DNA from: an uncultured Eubacteriales bacterium
GTDB lineage: Bacteria; Bacillota; Clostridia; Oscillospirales; Butyricicoccaceae
DNA length: 29,656 nucleotides
Assembly (NCBI GenBank): GCA_910579575.1
Contig: CAJTUM010000025.1
Coordinates: forward strand, 1-29,656
Direction of reading: 5' to 3'
Shown here: positions 7,623-14,326 of the stretch, piece by piece
How positions within the stretch are numbered: the stretch's first letter is position 1
Layout: every line of letters begins with the position of its first letter
Translations under genes and position numbers: made by a program
The notes under the pieces: generated by a model
The model's input: only the letters and a program-made list of their open reading frames with translations
Told to the model about the DNA's origin: nothing
Database searches by the model: none

Positions 7623-8243
7623 ATGGCAGAAGAGCTGAATGTATGGACAGAGGAAGAGCAGATCGACCGGGATTTTTCCGGTTTTATCGGCGCGGGCGAG
7701 CAATACCAGGGGCTGCGCTTTACGGACTGCCGCTTTAATGGGGCGGATTTTGCCGAGTCGTCGTTTTATCATTGCAGCTTTGAAACATGCAGATTTACCG
7801 GCGCCCGACTGAACGCCGCCCGGTTTGAGGATTGCCGTATGGTCAACTGTTCTTTTCAATATGCCGGCCTGTTCGGCGCGGTTTTCCGGCAATGCAAGCT
7901 CACCGGCTCCTCCTTTTCCGGGGCCAATACGGCGGCCATGACCATTGAGGGAGGCGATTGGTCTTATACCGACCTGCGGGAACAGGAATTTTATAAAATG
8001 CGGCTGGAAGAGATCAATTTCAAGGGGGCGGATTTTAACCGGGCTAAACTGGAAAAATGCCGGATACGGGCCTGCAATCTGGAGGGGGCGGTGATCAGCG
8101 GCGCCAGCTTCCGGGGCTCGGATTTGCGGGACAGCGTTATTGACGGATTGGACATTTTGGGAGCGGATTTTCACGGCGCCCGCATTGATATCGGACAGGC
8201 TGTGGCCATGGCCCGGGCCCTGGGGGCGGTGTTCAAGCCCTGA
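7623..8243 (+). CDS. Pentapeptide-repeat protein
   Basis: 206 residues. The ATG at 7623 follows GGGGGAAG at a good distance. From about residue 30 to 195 it is built of five-residue repeats of A/C-[D/N/R]-[L/F]-x-x type: LRFTDCRFNGADF, CSFETCRFTGARL, NFKGADFNRAKL, SFRGSDLRDSV and similar. These fold into a right-handed quadrilateral beta helix. The short non-repeat insert at about 105-125 (GGDWSYTDLREQEFYKM) separates two repeat blocks, as in Qnr/MfpA-type proteins that mimic DNA and protect gyrase. Many pentapeptide proteins have no known role, so gyrase protection is only a possibility. It stands alone between a possible terminator and the next promoter. Confidence 0.88.
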   Translation: MAEELNVWTEEEQIDRDFSGFIGAGEQYQGLRFTDCRFNGADFAESSFYHCSFETCRFTGARLNAARFEDCRMVNCSFQYAGLFGAVFRQCKLTGSSFSGANTAAMTIEGGDWSYTDLREQEFYKMRLEEINFKGADFNRAKLEKCRIRACNLEGAVISGASFRGSDLRDSVIDGLDILGADFHGARIDIGQAVAMARALGAVFKP

Positions 8244-8286
8244 GCCTTCGCCTTGGAGAAATATCAGGAAGAGGGAAGCCTTTTTA

Positions 8287-8315
8287 TTGAAACGCGGCGC
8301 GCAAAATGATAAAAT
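8287..8315 (+). promoter_or_regulatory. Sigma-A promoter of the DUF1846 gene
   Basis: -35 TTGAAA (8287-8292), 17-bp spacer, -10 TAAAAT (8310-8315). The start site is inferred near 8322, about 40 nt before the ATG. Confidence 0.75.
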
Positions 8316-8362
8316 AATCAATAAAGAGAGGTCTAAAAGCCAGTCAAAAAGGGGAATGAGCG

Positions 8363-9847
8363 ATGCTTAAAAAGGGTTTTAACAACGATACTTACTTGAA
8401 AATGCAGTCAGAGCACATTTTGGAGCGGATTCGCCATTTCGGCGGCAAGCTGTACCTGGAGTTCGGCGGCAAGCTGTTTGACGATTTCCATGCCTCCCGG
8501 GTTTTGCCCGGCTTTGAGCCGGACAGCAAAATTCGAATGCTCCAAACCATGGCGGACAAGGCGGAAATCGTCATGGCTATCAACGCGGCGGACATTGAAA
8601 CAAACAAAGTTCGGGGCGACTTGGGCATCACCTATGACGCCGACGTGCTGCGGCTTATCGACGCTTTTCGCTCCATCGGCCTGTATGCGGGCAGCGTGGT
8701 CATCACCCGATACGCCGGCCAGGCCGCGGCGGATCAATTCAAGGACAAGCTGGAAAAACTGGGCCTCCATGTGTATCTGCATTACGTCATCGCCGGTTAT
8801 CCGGCCAACGTGCCGCTGATTGTCAGCGATCAGGGCTTTGGCAAAAACGAGTATGTGGAAACCCAGCGTCCCCTTGTGGTGGTGACGGCGCCGGGCCCGG
8901 GCAGCGGCAAGATGGCGGTCTGCCTCTCCCAGCTTTACCATGAGCACAAACGGGGCGTCAGCGCCGGCTACGCCAAGTTTGAAACTTTCCCTATCTGGAA
9001 TCTGCCGCTGAAGCATCCGGTCAATCTGGCCTATGAGGCGGCCACCGCCGACTTAAACGACGTCAATATGATCGACCCCTATCATCTGGAGGCATATGGG
9101 GCCACAGCGGTGAATTACAACCGGGATATTGAGGTTTTTCCGGTGCTTAACGCTATGTTTGAAACCATCGCTGGCGCCAGCCCGTATAAATCGCCTACGG
9201 ACATGGGCGTCAATATGGCCGGCTTTTGCGTCACGGACGACGAAGCCGTCCGGGAAGCGGCGAAAATGGAAATCCTTCGCCGCTATTATAAAGTGCGCCG
9301 GGATTACCGCTTGGGTCAGGTGGGCGAAGAGGCGGTGCGCAAGGTGGAAAGCGTTATGACCCAGGCTGGAGTGGAAATTTCCATGCGTCGGGTGGCGGCG
9401 CCCGCCTTGGAAAAGGCCGCCGAAACCGGCGAGCCCGCCGGCGCCATAGAGCTGCCCGACGGAACCATTGTCACCGGCAAAACCACCGCCCTGTTGGGCG
9501 CCTGCTCGGCCATGCTCATCAACGCCCTCAAGCGGTTGGGCGGAATCAACCAAGATATCCATTTAATTTCTCCCAATTTCATCGAGCCAATTCAGCGGCT
9601 GAAAACCGGCTATCTGGGCAACAAAAACCCCCGGCTGCACACTGACGAGGTGTTGATGGCGCTGACGATCAGCGCCGCTACCAACCCGGCGGCGGAGCTG
9701 GCCCTCAAGCAGCTGGGCCGGCTGCGAGGCTGCGAAGCCCATTCTTCGGTACTGCTTTCTCAGGTAGACGACAATGTCTTCCGCAATCTGGGCGTCAATC
9801 TGACCTGCGAACCCGATTACCAGACCAAGCAGCTTTTCCATAAATAG
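8363..9847 (+). CDS. DUF1846 family protein
   Basis: 494 residues, the full length of the DUF1846 family of Firmicutes and other anaerobes, which has crystal structures but no assigned reaction. The start ATG 8363 follows a GGGG-type site. Recognisable family blocks: GFNNDTYLKMQSEHILERI at the N-terminus, YLEFGGKLFDDFHASRVLPG, and NMIDPYHLEAYG. Also seen are YKSPTDMGVNMAGF and a C-terminal EAHSSVLLSQVDD. A glycine-rich APGPGSGKMA at 176-185 and DGTIVTGKTTALLGA at 366-380 both look like P-loops; the second fits G-x4-GKT exactly. That suggests nucleotide or phosphate binding (inference). Monocistronic, with its own promoter and a likely terminator. Confidence 0.92.
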   Translation: MLKKGFNNDTYLKMQSEHILERIRHFGGKLYLEFGGKLFDDFHASRVLPGFEPDSKIRMLQTMADKAEIVMAINAADIETNKVRGDLGITYDADVLRLIDAFRSIGLYAGSVVITRYAGQAAADQFKDKLEKLGLHVYLHYVIAGYPANVPLIVSDQGFGKNEYVETQRPLVVVTAPGPGSGKMAVCLSQLYHEHKRGVSAGYAKFETFPIWNLPLKHPVNLAYEAATADLNDVNMIDPYHLEAYGATAVNYNRDIEVFPVLNAMFETIAGASPYKSPTDMGVNMAGFCVTDDEAVREAAKMEILRRYYKVRRDYRLGQVGEEAVRKVESVMTQAGVEISMRRVAAPALEKAAETGEPAGAIELPDGTIVTGKTTALLGACSAMLINALKRLGGINQDIHLISPNFIEPIQRLKTGYLGNKNPRLHTDEVLMALTISAATNPAAELALKQLGRLRGCEAHSSVLLSQVDDNVFRNLGVNLTCEPDYQTKQLFHK

Positions 9848-9914
9848 CTGGCAAGCGCCGTTTTTGATTTGCCGCATAAATCTGCGCCATTCCCATAAAA
9901 TATAGTCAACGCAG

Positions 9915-9936
9915 AGAAGGGGGAACGACCCTTTTT
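9915..9936 (+). terminator. Likely terminator of the DUF1846 gene
   Basis: A 7-bp stem (9915-9921 with 9929-9935, one G-U) with loop GGAACGA and five T. It lies about 70 nt after the stop codon. Confidence 0.5.
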
Positions 9937-9944
9937 CAACGGCT

Positions 9945-10085
9945 GGACCCTCGGTCCGCCAGTGCGCAAAGCTTCCTGTGAAGTCAAGCGCGACAGGCCG
10001 TTGCGCTGGCCAAAACGCCGCGACGCGGCGTTTCGTTGAACGGAATTCCATTGGTTTCTGTTTAACTGCGCTTACGATAAGCGCA
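9945..10085 (+). other. Highly structured leader: four successive hairpins
   Basis: Within 141 nt there are four hairpins. First: GGACC/GGTCC at 9945-9957. Second: a long two-tier stem, 9958-9969 with 10001-10010, enclosing CCTGT/ACAGG at 9975-9997. Third: AAACGCCGC/GCGGCGTTT at 10013-10033. Fourth: an 8-bp perfect stem, TGCGCTTA/TAAGCGCA, at 10067-10085, just before the ribosome binding site of the 10101 gene. No known riboswitch core is recognised. It could be a cis-regulatory leader, a small RNA, or hairpins left from a repeat element. Confidence 0.45.
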
Positions 10086-10100
10086 AATGGGGGATGAGAG

Positions 10101-10547
10101 ATGAAAATTGCGTCGATGGGACAGGAAAGCCAGGAAATCGAAGCGTATTTGAGCCGCTGGGCGGCCTGTCGAGGATGGATTTTTCAGACAGAGCGGGCCG
10201 CGTCTGGCGGTCGGTATGACGTCGTGCTGGCCGGCCCCATGGCGGGAAAGGCGGCGCCGACCTGCCAGACCGGCATTCTGATTGCCTATGATGAGGACGC
10301 CGGCGTATTGGCTCGCCAAGTGCAGGCTCGAACGATTCTCACCTACGGAGCCAGCAAAAGCACGCTGAGCCTTTCTTCTGCGGGGGAGAGCTGCGTGGTA
10401 GCTCTCCAGCGGGAGACGCCGGATTTGCTGGGCGGCGCCTGGGAAATCGGCGAATTTCGTTTGCCCGGCGGCTTGCCTGGGCATTTGGCCTGCGCTGCCG
10501 TCGGCGCGCTGCTGGCCTGCGGATGGGGCGAGGAATTGCAGCAATAA
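10101..10547 (+). CDS. Hypothetical protein, 148 aa
   Basis: I do not recognise the family. The ATG 10101 is preceded by GGGGGATGAGAG. The protein begins MKIASMGQESQEIEAYL, then has a hydrophobic DVVLAGPMAG strand and TGILIAYDEDAGVLARQVQA. A TILTYGASKSTLSLSS block and a C-terminal ACAAVGALLACG follow. Alternating strands and glycine turns suggest a small cytoplasmic alpha/beta fold. The T-Y-G-A-S-K-S and E-x-x-E-F-R-L-P-G-G stretches faintly recall the middle domain of Mur ligases, but no ATP-binding motif is present. It has a strongly structured upstream region and a terminator 13 nt after its stop. The coding bias and ribosome binding site support a real gene; the function is unknown. Confidence 0.65.
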   Translation: MKIASMGQESQEIEAYLSRWAACRGWIFQTERAASGGRYDVVLAGPMAGKAAPTCQTGILIAYDEDAGVLARQVQARTILTYGASKSTLSLSSAGESCVVALQRETPDLLGGAWEIGEFRLPGGLPGHLACAAVGALLACGWGEELQQ

Positions 10548-10560
10548 GCTCAAAAACGAA

Positions 10561-10589
10561 AAGGGGACGGCCTGCAAGGCCGTCCCCTT
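10561..10589. terminator. Bidirectional terminator between convergent genes
   Basis: A 12-bp GC-rich perfect stem (10561-10572 with 10578-10589). On the minus strand it is followed by TTTTCGTTTTT, a better T-tract than on the plus strand. It serves the 148-residue gene and the convergent small ORF ending at 10594. Confidence 0.8.
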
Positions 10590-10593
10590 CTTC

Positions 10594-10734
10594 CTATTCT
10601 TCGGCAATTTGTTCCAGAACGCGCATCAGGTCTTCCATGGTTTCCATAACGCCGCCTCGCTCCAGCACTGCTTGACGCAGTTCCAGAGGAAGAGAATCAA
10701 ATTGTCGTTGGATTTTGGGTCCGACAATACCCAT
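10594..10734 (-). CDS. Small hypothetical protein, 46 aa
   Basis: A short gene of 46 residues with everything expected of a real one. The ATG at 10734 follows GAGGTG at the right spacing, a promoter lies at 10776-10804, and a terminator comes immediately after TAG 10594-10596. The protein begins MGIVGPKIQRQFDSLPLELR and ends with MRVLEQIAEE. It is amphipathic, helical, Leu/Glu-rich, with no signal or Cys. I do not recognise it. The residue pattern (FDSLP.ELR.AVLERG) looks like a small conserved helical protein, not random sequence. Confidence 0.65.
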   Translation of the reverse strand: MGIVGPKIQRQFDSLPLELRQAVLERGGVMETMEDLMRVLEQIAEE

Positions 10735-10775
10735 CTCAATCACCTCACATCCCTATTGTGCGCTTTTTCGGGCGT

Positions 10776-10804
10776 TTTATAGTCAAGCAAGTGAAAAGGA
10801 TCAA
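10776..10804 (-). promoter_or_regulatory. Promoter of the 46-aa gene
   Basis: Minus strand: -35 TTGATC (10799-10804), 17-bp spacer, -10 TATAAA (10776-10781). This gives a leader of about 35 nt before the ATG at 10734. The rest of 10805-11106 shows no gene I can support; there is only a GC-rich hairpin without a T-tract near 11076-11101. Confidence 0.6.
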
Positions 10805-11106
10805 AATCCGTTTGATTTTTTCAGGCGGCATAGAATCGTGTAGATCGCGCGGCAGTCTTTGTACGCAAGCGTTTTCTAACAGGAAAAATCTATTTTGTTG
10901 AAAAGTAAGAAAATGTATTGATCGAATGGACGCAGATGAAAACTCCATTAGACGCGGCGCGAATCGCGGTTGCTTTGGATAGAAAGCTCAGGCAAGAGGG
11001 CCGTTTTGCGACGTTTTGTGGAACTTTTCAACGGGGCTGGCCATAAAATCGGAGGGATAAGGAGGGCCGCCGGCGAAAACGCCAGCGGCCGAAAAAGAGG
11101 CAGAAA

Positions 11107-11598
11107 TCAGACGGTCAGCAGGCCGGCAAGCCGCAGATTGGCCAACAGCGCGTTGAATTGCGTTACGATATCGGATACGTTTTCAGCGTCCGCAACAGGG
11201 GCGGCAGGAGTGACAACGCCGGCAGGCCCGGTGGGACCGGCAGGGCCCATAGCGCCGGTCGCGCCCGTGGCGCCCGTAGCGCCGGCAGGCCCAGTGGGAC
11301 CAGTAGGTCCGGCAGGGCCCATAGCGCCAGTCGCGCCCGTGGCTCCCGTAGCGCCGGCAGGGCCCATGGGACCCATAGGGCCAGTAGACCCGGCAGGACC
11401 CATAGCGCCGGTCGCGCCTGTGGCTCCCGCCGCGCCGGCAGGGCCGGTGGGACCAGTAGGTCCGGCAGGGCCCATGGGGCCGGCGGGGCCCATAGGACCA
11501 ATAGGACCCATGGGGCCGGTAGGCCCAGGGATATAACAAGTGGCAATACAGCATCCGCAGTTTGCGGGCCGTTCAAAATCTGGATTCAAGCAGTTCAT
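11107..11598 (-). CDS. Collagen-like Gly-X-Y repeat protein, probably spore surface
   Basis: 163 residues, ATG 11598 with GGAGGG upstream. A 24-residue N-terminus with five cysteines (Cys3, 14, 16, 17, 21) precedes 34 uninterrupted Gly-X-Y triplets (residues 25-126), mostly GPT, GPA, GPM and GAT. A 36-residue C-terminal tail ends in TQFNALLANLRLAGLLTV. This layout matches the BclA-type exosporium and spore-coat filament proteins of Firmicutes: anchored N-terminus, Thr-rich collagen stalk that can be glycosylated, trimerising C-terminus. The C-terminal part here is much smaller than the BclA head. A sigma-K-like promoter upstream agrees with mother-cell expression. There is no classical signal peptide, as usual for spore surface proteins. 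Confidence 0.87.
   Translation of the reverse strand: MNCLNPDFERPANCGCCIATCYIPGPTGPMGPIGPMGPAGPMGPAGPTGPTGPAGAAGATGATGAMGPAGSTGPMGPMGPAGATGATGATGAMGPAGPTGPTGPAGATGATGATGAMGPAGPTGPAGVVTPAAPVADAENVSDIVTQFNALLANLRLAGLLTV
11221..11526 (-). repeat. Tandem 9-bp-based coding repeat (collagen region)
   Basis: 306 bp encoding 34 Gly-X-Y triplets. Higher-order blocks of roughly 24-27 residues recur: GPAG..G.TG.. followed by GATGATGAM, three times. This points to slipped-strand or unequal-crossover expansion. Repeat number is likely to vary between strains. Confidence 0.9.
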
Positions 11599-11615
11599 AA
11601 CATCCCTCCGCCATC

Positions 11616-11642
11616 ATAATATGTGCCGCCTTTTGATTGGGT
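11616..11642 (-). promoter_or_regulatory. Possible sigma-K promoter of the collagen-like gene
   Basis: Minus strand: AC (11641-11642), 17-bp spacer, CATATTAT (11616-11623). This fits the sigma-K pattern AC-N16/17-CATAnnnT. The leader would be only about 12-14 nt and would begin at the ribosome binding site, which is rather short. Confidence 0.4.
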
Positions 11643-11749
11643 GTTTTACCTTAAATCCTTACCGCACAATAGAGCGAAAAATATTTGAAAAACTCCGTCG
11701 TTTTCCGCTTAAATCGAATAAAGAAAAAGAGTTTAAAAAAATAAAAAAT

Positions 11750-11935
11750 ATGGATGACGCCAGCCTGGAGAAATTTGGAGTTAAGCCAGATGTGCCGCCG
11801 CCTGCCGGAGCGCAGAACAGCAACGACAAGATTGCCGCGTTGGCGGCTTGTTTGAGCTATATTGAGGGGTTGGAATCAGCGCTGGATCTTTGGGGAGCCG
11901 CCAATCTCCATATTGAAAAACCGCCGGGAATGTGA
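11750..11935 (+). CDS. Small hypothetical protein, 61 aa
   Basis: From ATG 11750 the frame gives 61 residues with normal codon usage. It starts MDDASLEKFGVKPDVPPPAG, has a helical centre IAALAACLSYIEGLESALDL, and ends GAANLHIEKPPGM. The frame is open further upstream but that part is AT-rich and not protein-like. No convincing ribosome binding site precedes the ATG, which weakens the call. Its last codons overlap the promoter of the following chemoreceptor. It could be a small gene or the remnant of a longer one; no family recognised. Confidence 0.42.
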   Translation: MDDASLEKFGVKPDVPPPAGAQNSNDKIAALAACLSYIEGLESALDLWGAANLHIEKPPGM

Positions 11936-11941
11936 TATCAT
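11913..11941 (+). promoter_or_regulatory. Promoter of the CZB chemoreceptor
   Basis: -35 TTGAAA (11913-11918), 17-bp spacer, -10 TATCAT (11936-11941). The inferred start is near 11948, about 45 nt before the ATG. The -35 lies inside the end of the preceding small ORF. Confidence 0.7.
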
Positions 11942-11992
11942 ATCTCCAGTGTTTTCGCTGGGGCGGAAACATCTCCAAACAGAGAGGATGAT

Positions 11993-13651
11993 ATGCTGAT
12001 GCGAAAAAGTATTAAACAAATGGTGGGAATTCGGGTGATCGCCGCGTTGGTTTCTGTGCTGCTGTTCAGCGTGACGATGACGGTCAATATCCTGCGGGTG
12101 GAGAGGACCCAGGAGGCCAGCGCCCAGGCCAACGCGCTGCTGGACAGAAGCCAGAAGGCCGAAAGCGCCCACTATAAATGGTCCAGCAACCTGAGCAACG
12201 CTCTTTATGCCGGCACAGAATTTACCGGCAGCATGGACCCCGCCACCTGTGTGCTGGGGCAATGGCTTTATGGCGAAGCGGGCACAGACGACCAGCGAAT
12301 TTTGCAGCTGCGGGAGGAAATAGAGCCGCTGCACAAGGAGCTGCATGAATCTGCCGCCAATGTTTTGGAGCTGATGGAAACCAACCCCCGCCAGGCGCAG
12401 CAATATTATAATGAAACGATTCAGAGCAATCTGAACACCTTGGTGGGTCATTTAGACGAAGTGGTGGAGCGGGGAACTGCCCTGAGCAACAGCAGCGCGG
12501 AAACCATGCGGAAAACCATTGTTATGATGCACGCGACCTCCATTGCCGGTCTCTCTTTGGAGCTGATTTGCCTCATTAGTCTGGTGCTCTATGTGCTAAA
12601 GCACGTGGTCAAGCCAATGCTTCATATCACCGAGAAGGTTCAGCCCCTTCAGCAGGGTCAGCTGAATATGAAGCTGGATTACAGCGCCAACAATGAGCTG
12701 GGCGATCTGGCGCGCACGCTGGAACAATCTATCCAGCTCATCCACAGTTATATCGAGGATATCAACCGCATTATGGGTCAGCTTTCCGAGGGGAATTTTG
12801 ACGTTTCCACTTCTGCCGCCTATATCGGCGATTTCAGCACCATCGCTCAGTCGATCAACAGCTTCACCGACGTGCTGTCTCAGGCCATGGGCAGCATCCA
12901 GCAGGCGGAAAGCCGGGTTTCGGAAAACGCGGAGCAGCTTTCCAGCGGCGCTCAGGCCCTGGCTCAAGGCGCCACAGAGCAAGCCAGCGCAGTGGAAGAG
13001 CTGTATGCCACGCTGGACGATCTTTCCAAGAGCGCTCAGCAAAATGTGAAAGCGGCCTCCGACGCCCAGGAAAACGCCCGCCTGACGGGCCAACAGGTGA
13101 CCATCAGCAGCCAGCAGATGGAGCAGATGGTGGCCGCCATGGCGGATATCACCCAAGCGTCCCAGCAGATTGACAAAATTATCGCTACTATAGAAAACAT
13201 AGCCTTCCAAACCAATATCCTGGCGCTGAACGCCGCTGTGGAAGCGGCTCGAGCCGGTTCGGCAGGCAAGGGCTTCGCCGTCGTTTCCGACGAGGTGCGC
13301 AGTCTGGCGGCCCAATCTGATCAGGCGGCCAAGGCTACTAAGGAGCTGATTGAAAACGCCGTCCAGGCCACAGAAAAGGGAAGCCGCATTGTAAACGAAG
13401 TTTCCGAGACGCTGCAAAAAACCTTGGCGCTGGTGACAAAGTCCAACGAGGCCATCGGTTCTATTGCCGAAGCGGTTCAAGGCGAGGCGTTGTCCATCAG
13501 CCAGGTGACAGAGGGAATCGGCCAGATTTCCGCTGTGGTGCAGACCAACTCCGCCAGCAGCGAGCAGTCCGCCGCCGTCAGCTCCGAGCTCTTTGAGCAG
13601 GTGAATATGCTCAAGGAGCAGACCAGAAGATTCCAGCTGAAAAACAAATAA
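11993..13651 (+). CDS. Methyl-accepting chemotaxis protein with external CZB-type zinc motif
   Basis: 552 residues; the ATG 11993 follows GAGAGG (a second ATG at 11999 is possible). TM1 is at about 11-33, the extracellular domain at about 35-180, TM2 at about 182-202, then HAMP at about 205-260. The signalling coiled coil has a tip at about 403-430 (QTNILALNAAVEAARAG). The external domain carries the chemoreceptor zinc-binding signature: HYKWSSNL with His60, CVLGQWLYG with Cys86, and H-x3-H at 114/118. CZB domains bind zinc through three His and one Cys and sense zinc or oxidants such as hypochlorous acid. Most known ones are cytoplasmic, so the position here is notable. Own promoter and terminator; not part of an operon. 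Confidence 0.94.
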   Translation: MLMRKSIKQMVGIRVIAALVSVLLFSVTMTVNILRVERTQEASAQANALLDRSQKAESAHYKWSSNLSNALYAGTEFTGSMDPATCVLGQWLYGEAGTDDQRILQLREEIEPLHKELHESAANVLELMETNPRQAQQYYNETIQSNLNTLVGHLDEVVERGTALSNSSAETMRKTIVMMHATSIAGLSLELICLISLVLYVLKHVVKPMLHITEKVQPLQQGQLNMKLDYSANNELGDLARTLEQSIQLIHSYIEDINRIMGQLSEGNFDVSTSAAYIGDFSTIAQSINSFTDVLSQAMGSIQQAESRVSENAEQLSSGAQALAQGATEQASAVEELYATLDDLSKSAQQNVKAASDAQENARLTGQQVTISSQQMEQMVAAMADITQASQQIDKIIATIENIAFQTNILALNAAVEAARAGSAGKGFAVVSDEVRSLAAQSDQAAKATKELIENAVQATEKGSRIVNEVSETLQKTLALVTKSNEAIGSIAEAVQGEALSISQVTEGIGQISAVVQTNSASSEQSAAVSSELFEQVNMLKEQTRRFQLKNK

Positions 13652-13676
13652 CGCCTTCGCCGCAAAACAACGCGTC

Positions 13677-13716
13677 AAAAGGCCGGGCCGCTTTTCCAAA
13701 GGACCCGGCCCTTTTT
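13677..13716 (+). terminator. Terminator of the CZB chemoreceptor
   Basis: Stem GGCCGGG/CCCGGCC (13681-13687 with 13704-13710), extended by a bulged CC/GG and flanking A/T pairs, followed by five T. It lies about 30 nt after the stop. Confidence 0.85.
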
Positions 13717-13770
13717 GCAACACGTCGCTTGGCTTGATTTTGCAAGCAAGCGGCAAAAGGAGAGCCTAAA

Positions 13771-14283
13771 ATGAAAAAATGCGCGCCTCCCGCCTCTTAT
13801 CGCTTCCTGTCTGTTTTCGTCGTCGTCGCTTGCGGGGCTGCGGCGTTTTTGGCCTTTTGCCAGCTGTTTTATGGGGGCCAGTCGCCAGTCGTCTGCGCGA
13901 TCATGGGCCTTCTCTTTGGCAGCGCCGCTCTTTTTCTGTTGCGTTCCATGATTTTCAGGAGCGGCTGGGGGTTTTTTTATGACGATGAAAAAGTGATCTT
14001 CGTCCTGTCCCGGAAGGATCGCCGGGAATATTCGTGGGAGCAGCTGAAAAACGCCGACATCGCTTATCCCATTCAGGAAGGGTATTTCTATTTTCCAGAT
14101 GGGGAGAAGATTGCTCTGCATCCGCGGATGGAAGGGTATGCGTCCTTTGTCGCCATGCTGCAAAGAAAGGGCCTGAAGGCTGCTCAATCCCCCAATTTTG
14201 CCGATATAGACCCGAAGGATATTTTCCATCAGATGTTCGGGGAGGAATTTGAAAAAGGCGGCAAGACGGGAAAAAAGAAGTAA
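13771..14283 (+). CDS. Small two-helix membrane protein with PH-like cytoplasmic part
   Basis: 170 residues, with AAAAGGAGAG before ATG 13771. Two hydrophobic helices at about 11-34 and 40-60 form a hairpin. A beta-rich soluble part follows: GFFYDDEKVIFVLSRKDRRE, YSWEQLKNADIAYPI, YFYFPDGEKIALHP, and then a helix. Such a strand-then-helix order after a membrane hairpin is typical of bacterial PH-like (YcxB/bPH) proteins; this is by pattern only. The Lys-rich C-terminus ends GGKTGKKK. It lies 43 nt before a nucleoside phosphorylase gene on the same strand, and the two probably share a transcript. Function unknown. Confidence 0.75.
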   Translation: MKKCAPPASYRFLSVFVVVACGAAAFLAFCQLFYGGQSPVVCAIMGLLFGSAALFLLRSMIFRSGWGFFYDDEKVIFVLSRKDRREYSWEQLKNADIAYPIQEGYFYFPDGEKIALHPRMEGYASFVAMLQRKGLKAAQSPNFADIDPKDIFHQMFGEEFEKGGKTGKKK

Positions 14284-14326
14284 CAGCAAGTGAAATGGAC
14301 TGCATAGAGGCGGAAAGGAGAAATAT

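Noticed and set aside
10935..11045. 36-codon plus-strand ORF starting MKTPLDAAR
   Set aside because: Sequence is plausible but there is no ribosome binding site or promoter and it is very short; not enough support.
11076..11101. Terminator of the collagen-like gene (GGCCGCCGGCG hairpin)
   Set aside because: The GC-rich stem is real, but neither strand has a T-tract; it may simply be a hairpin.
10970..11619. Long open frames opposite and out of frame with the collagen-like gene, including Gly/Pro-rich plus-strand frames
   Set aside because: They are created by the 9-bp repeat, which keeps all frames open; none has an RBS, and only the minus-strand frame gives perfect Gly-X-Y with sensible ends.
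12596..13756. Long minus-strand open frame opposite the CZB chemoreceptor
   Set aside because: Antisense shadow of a well-supported MCP gene; no RBS and no recognisable domain.
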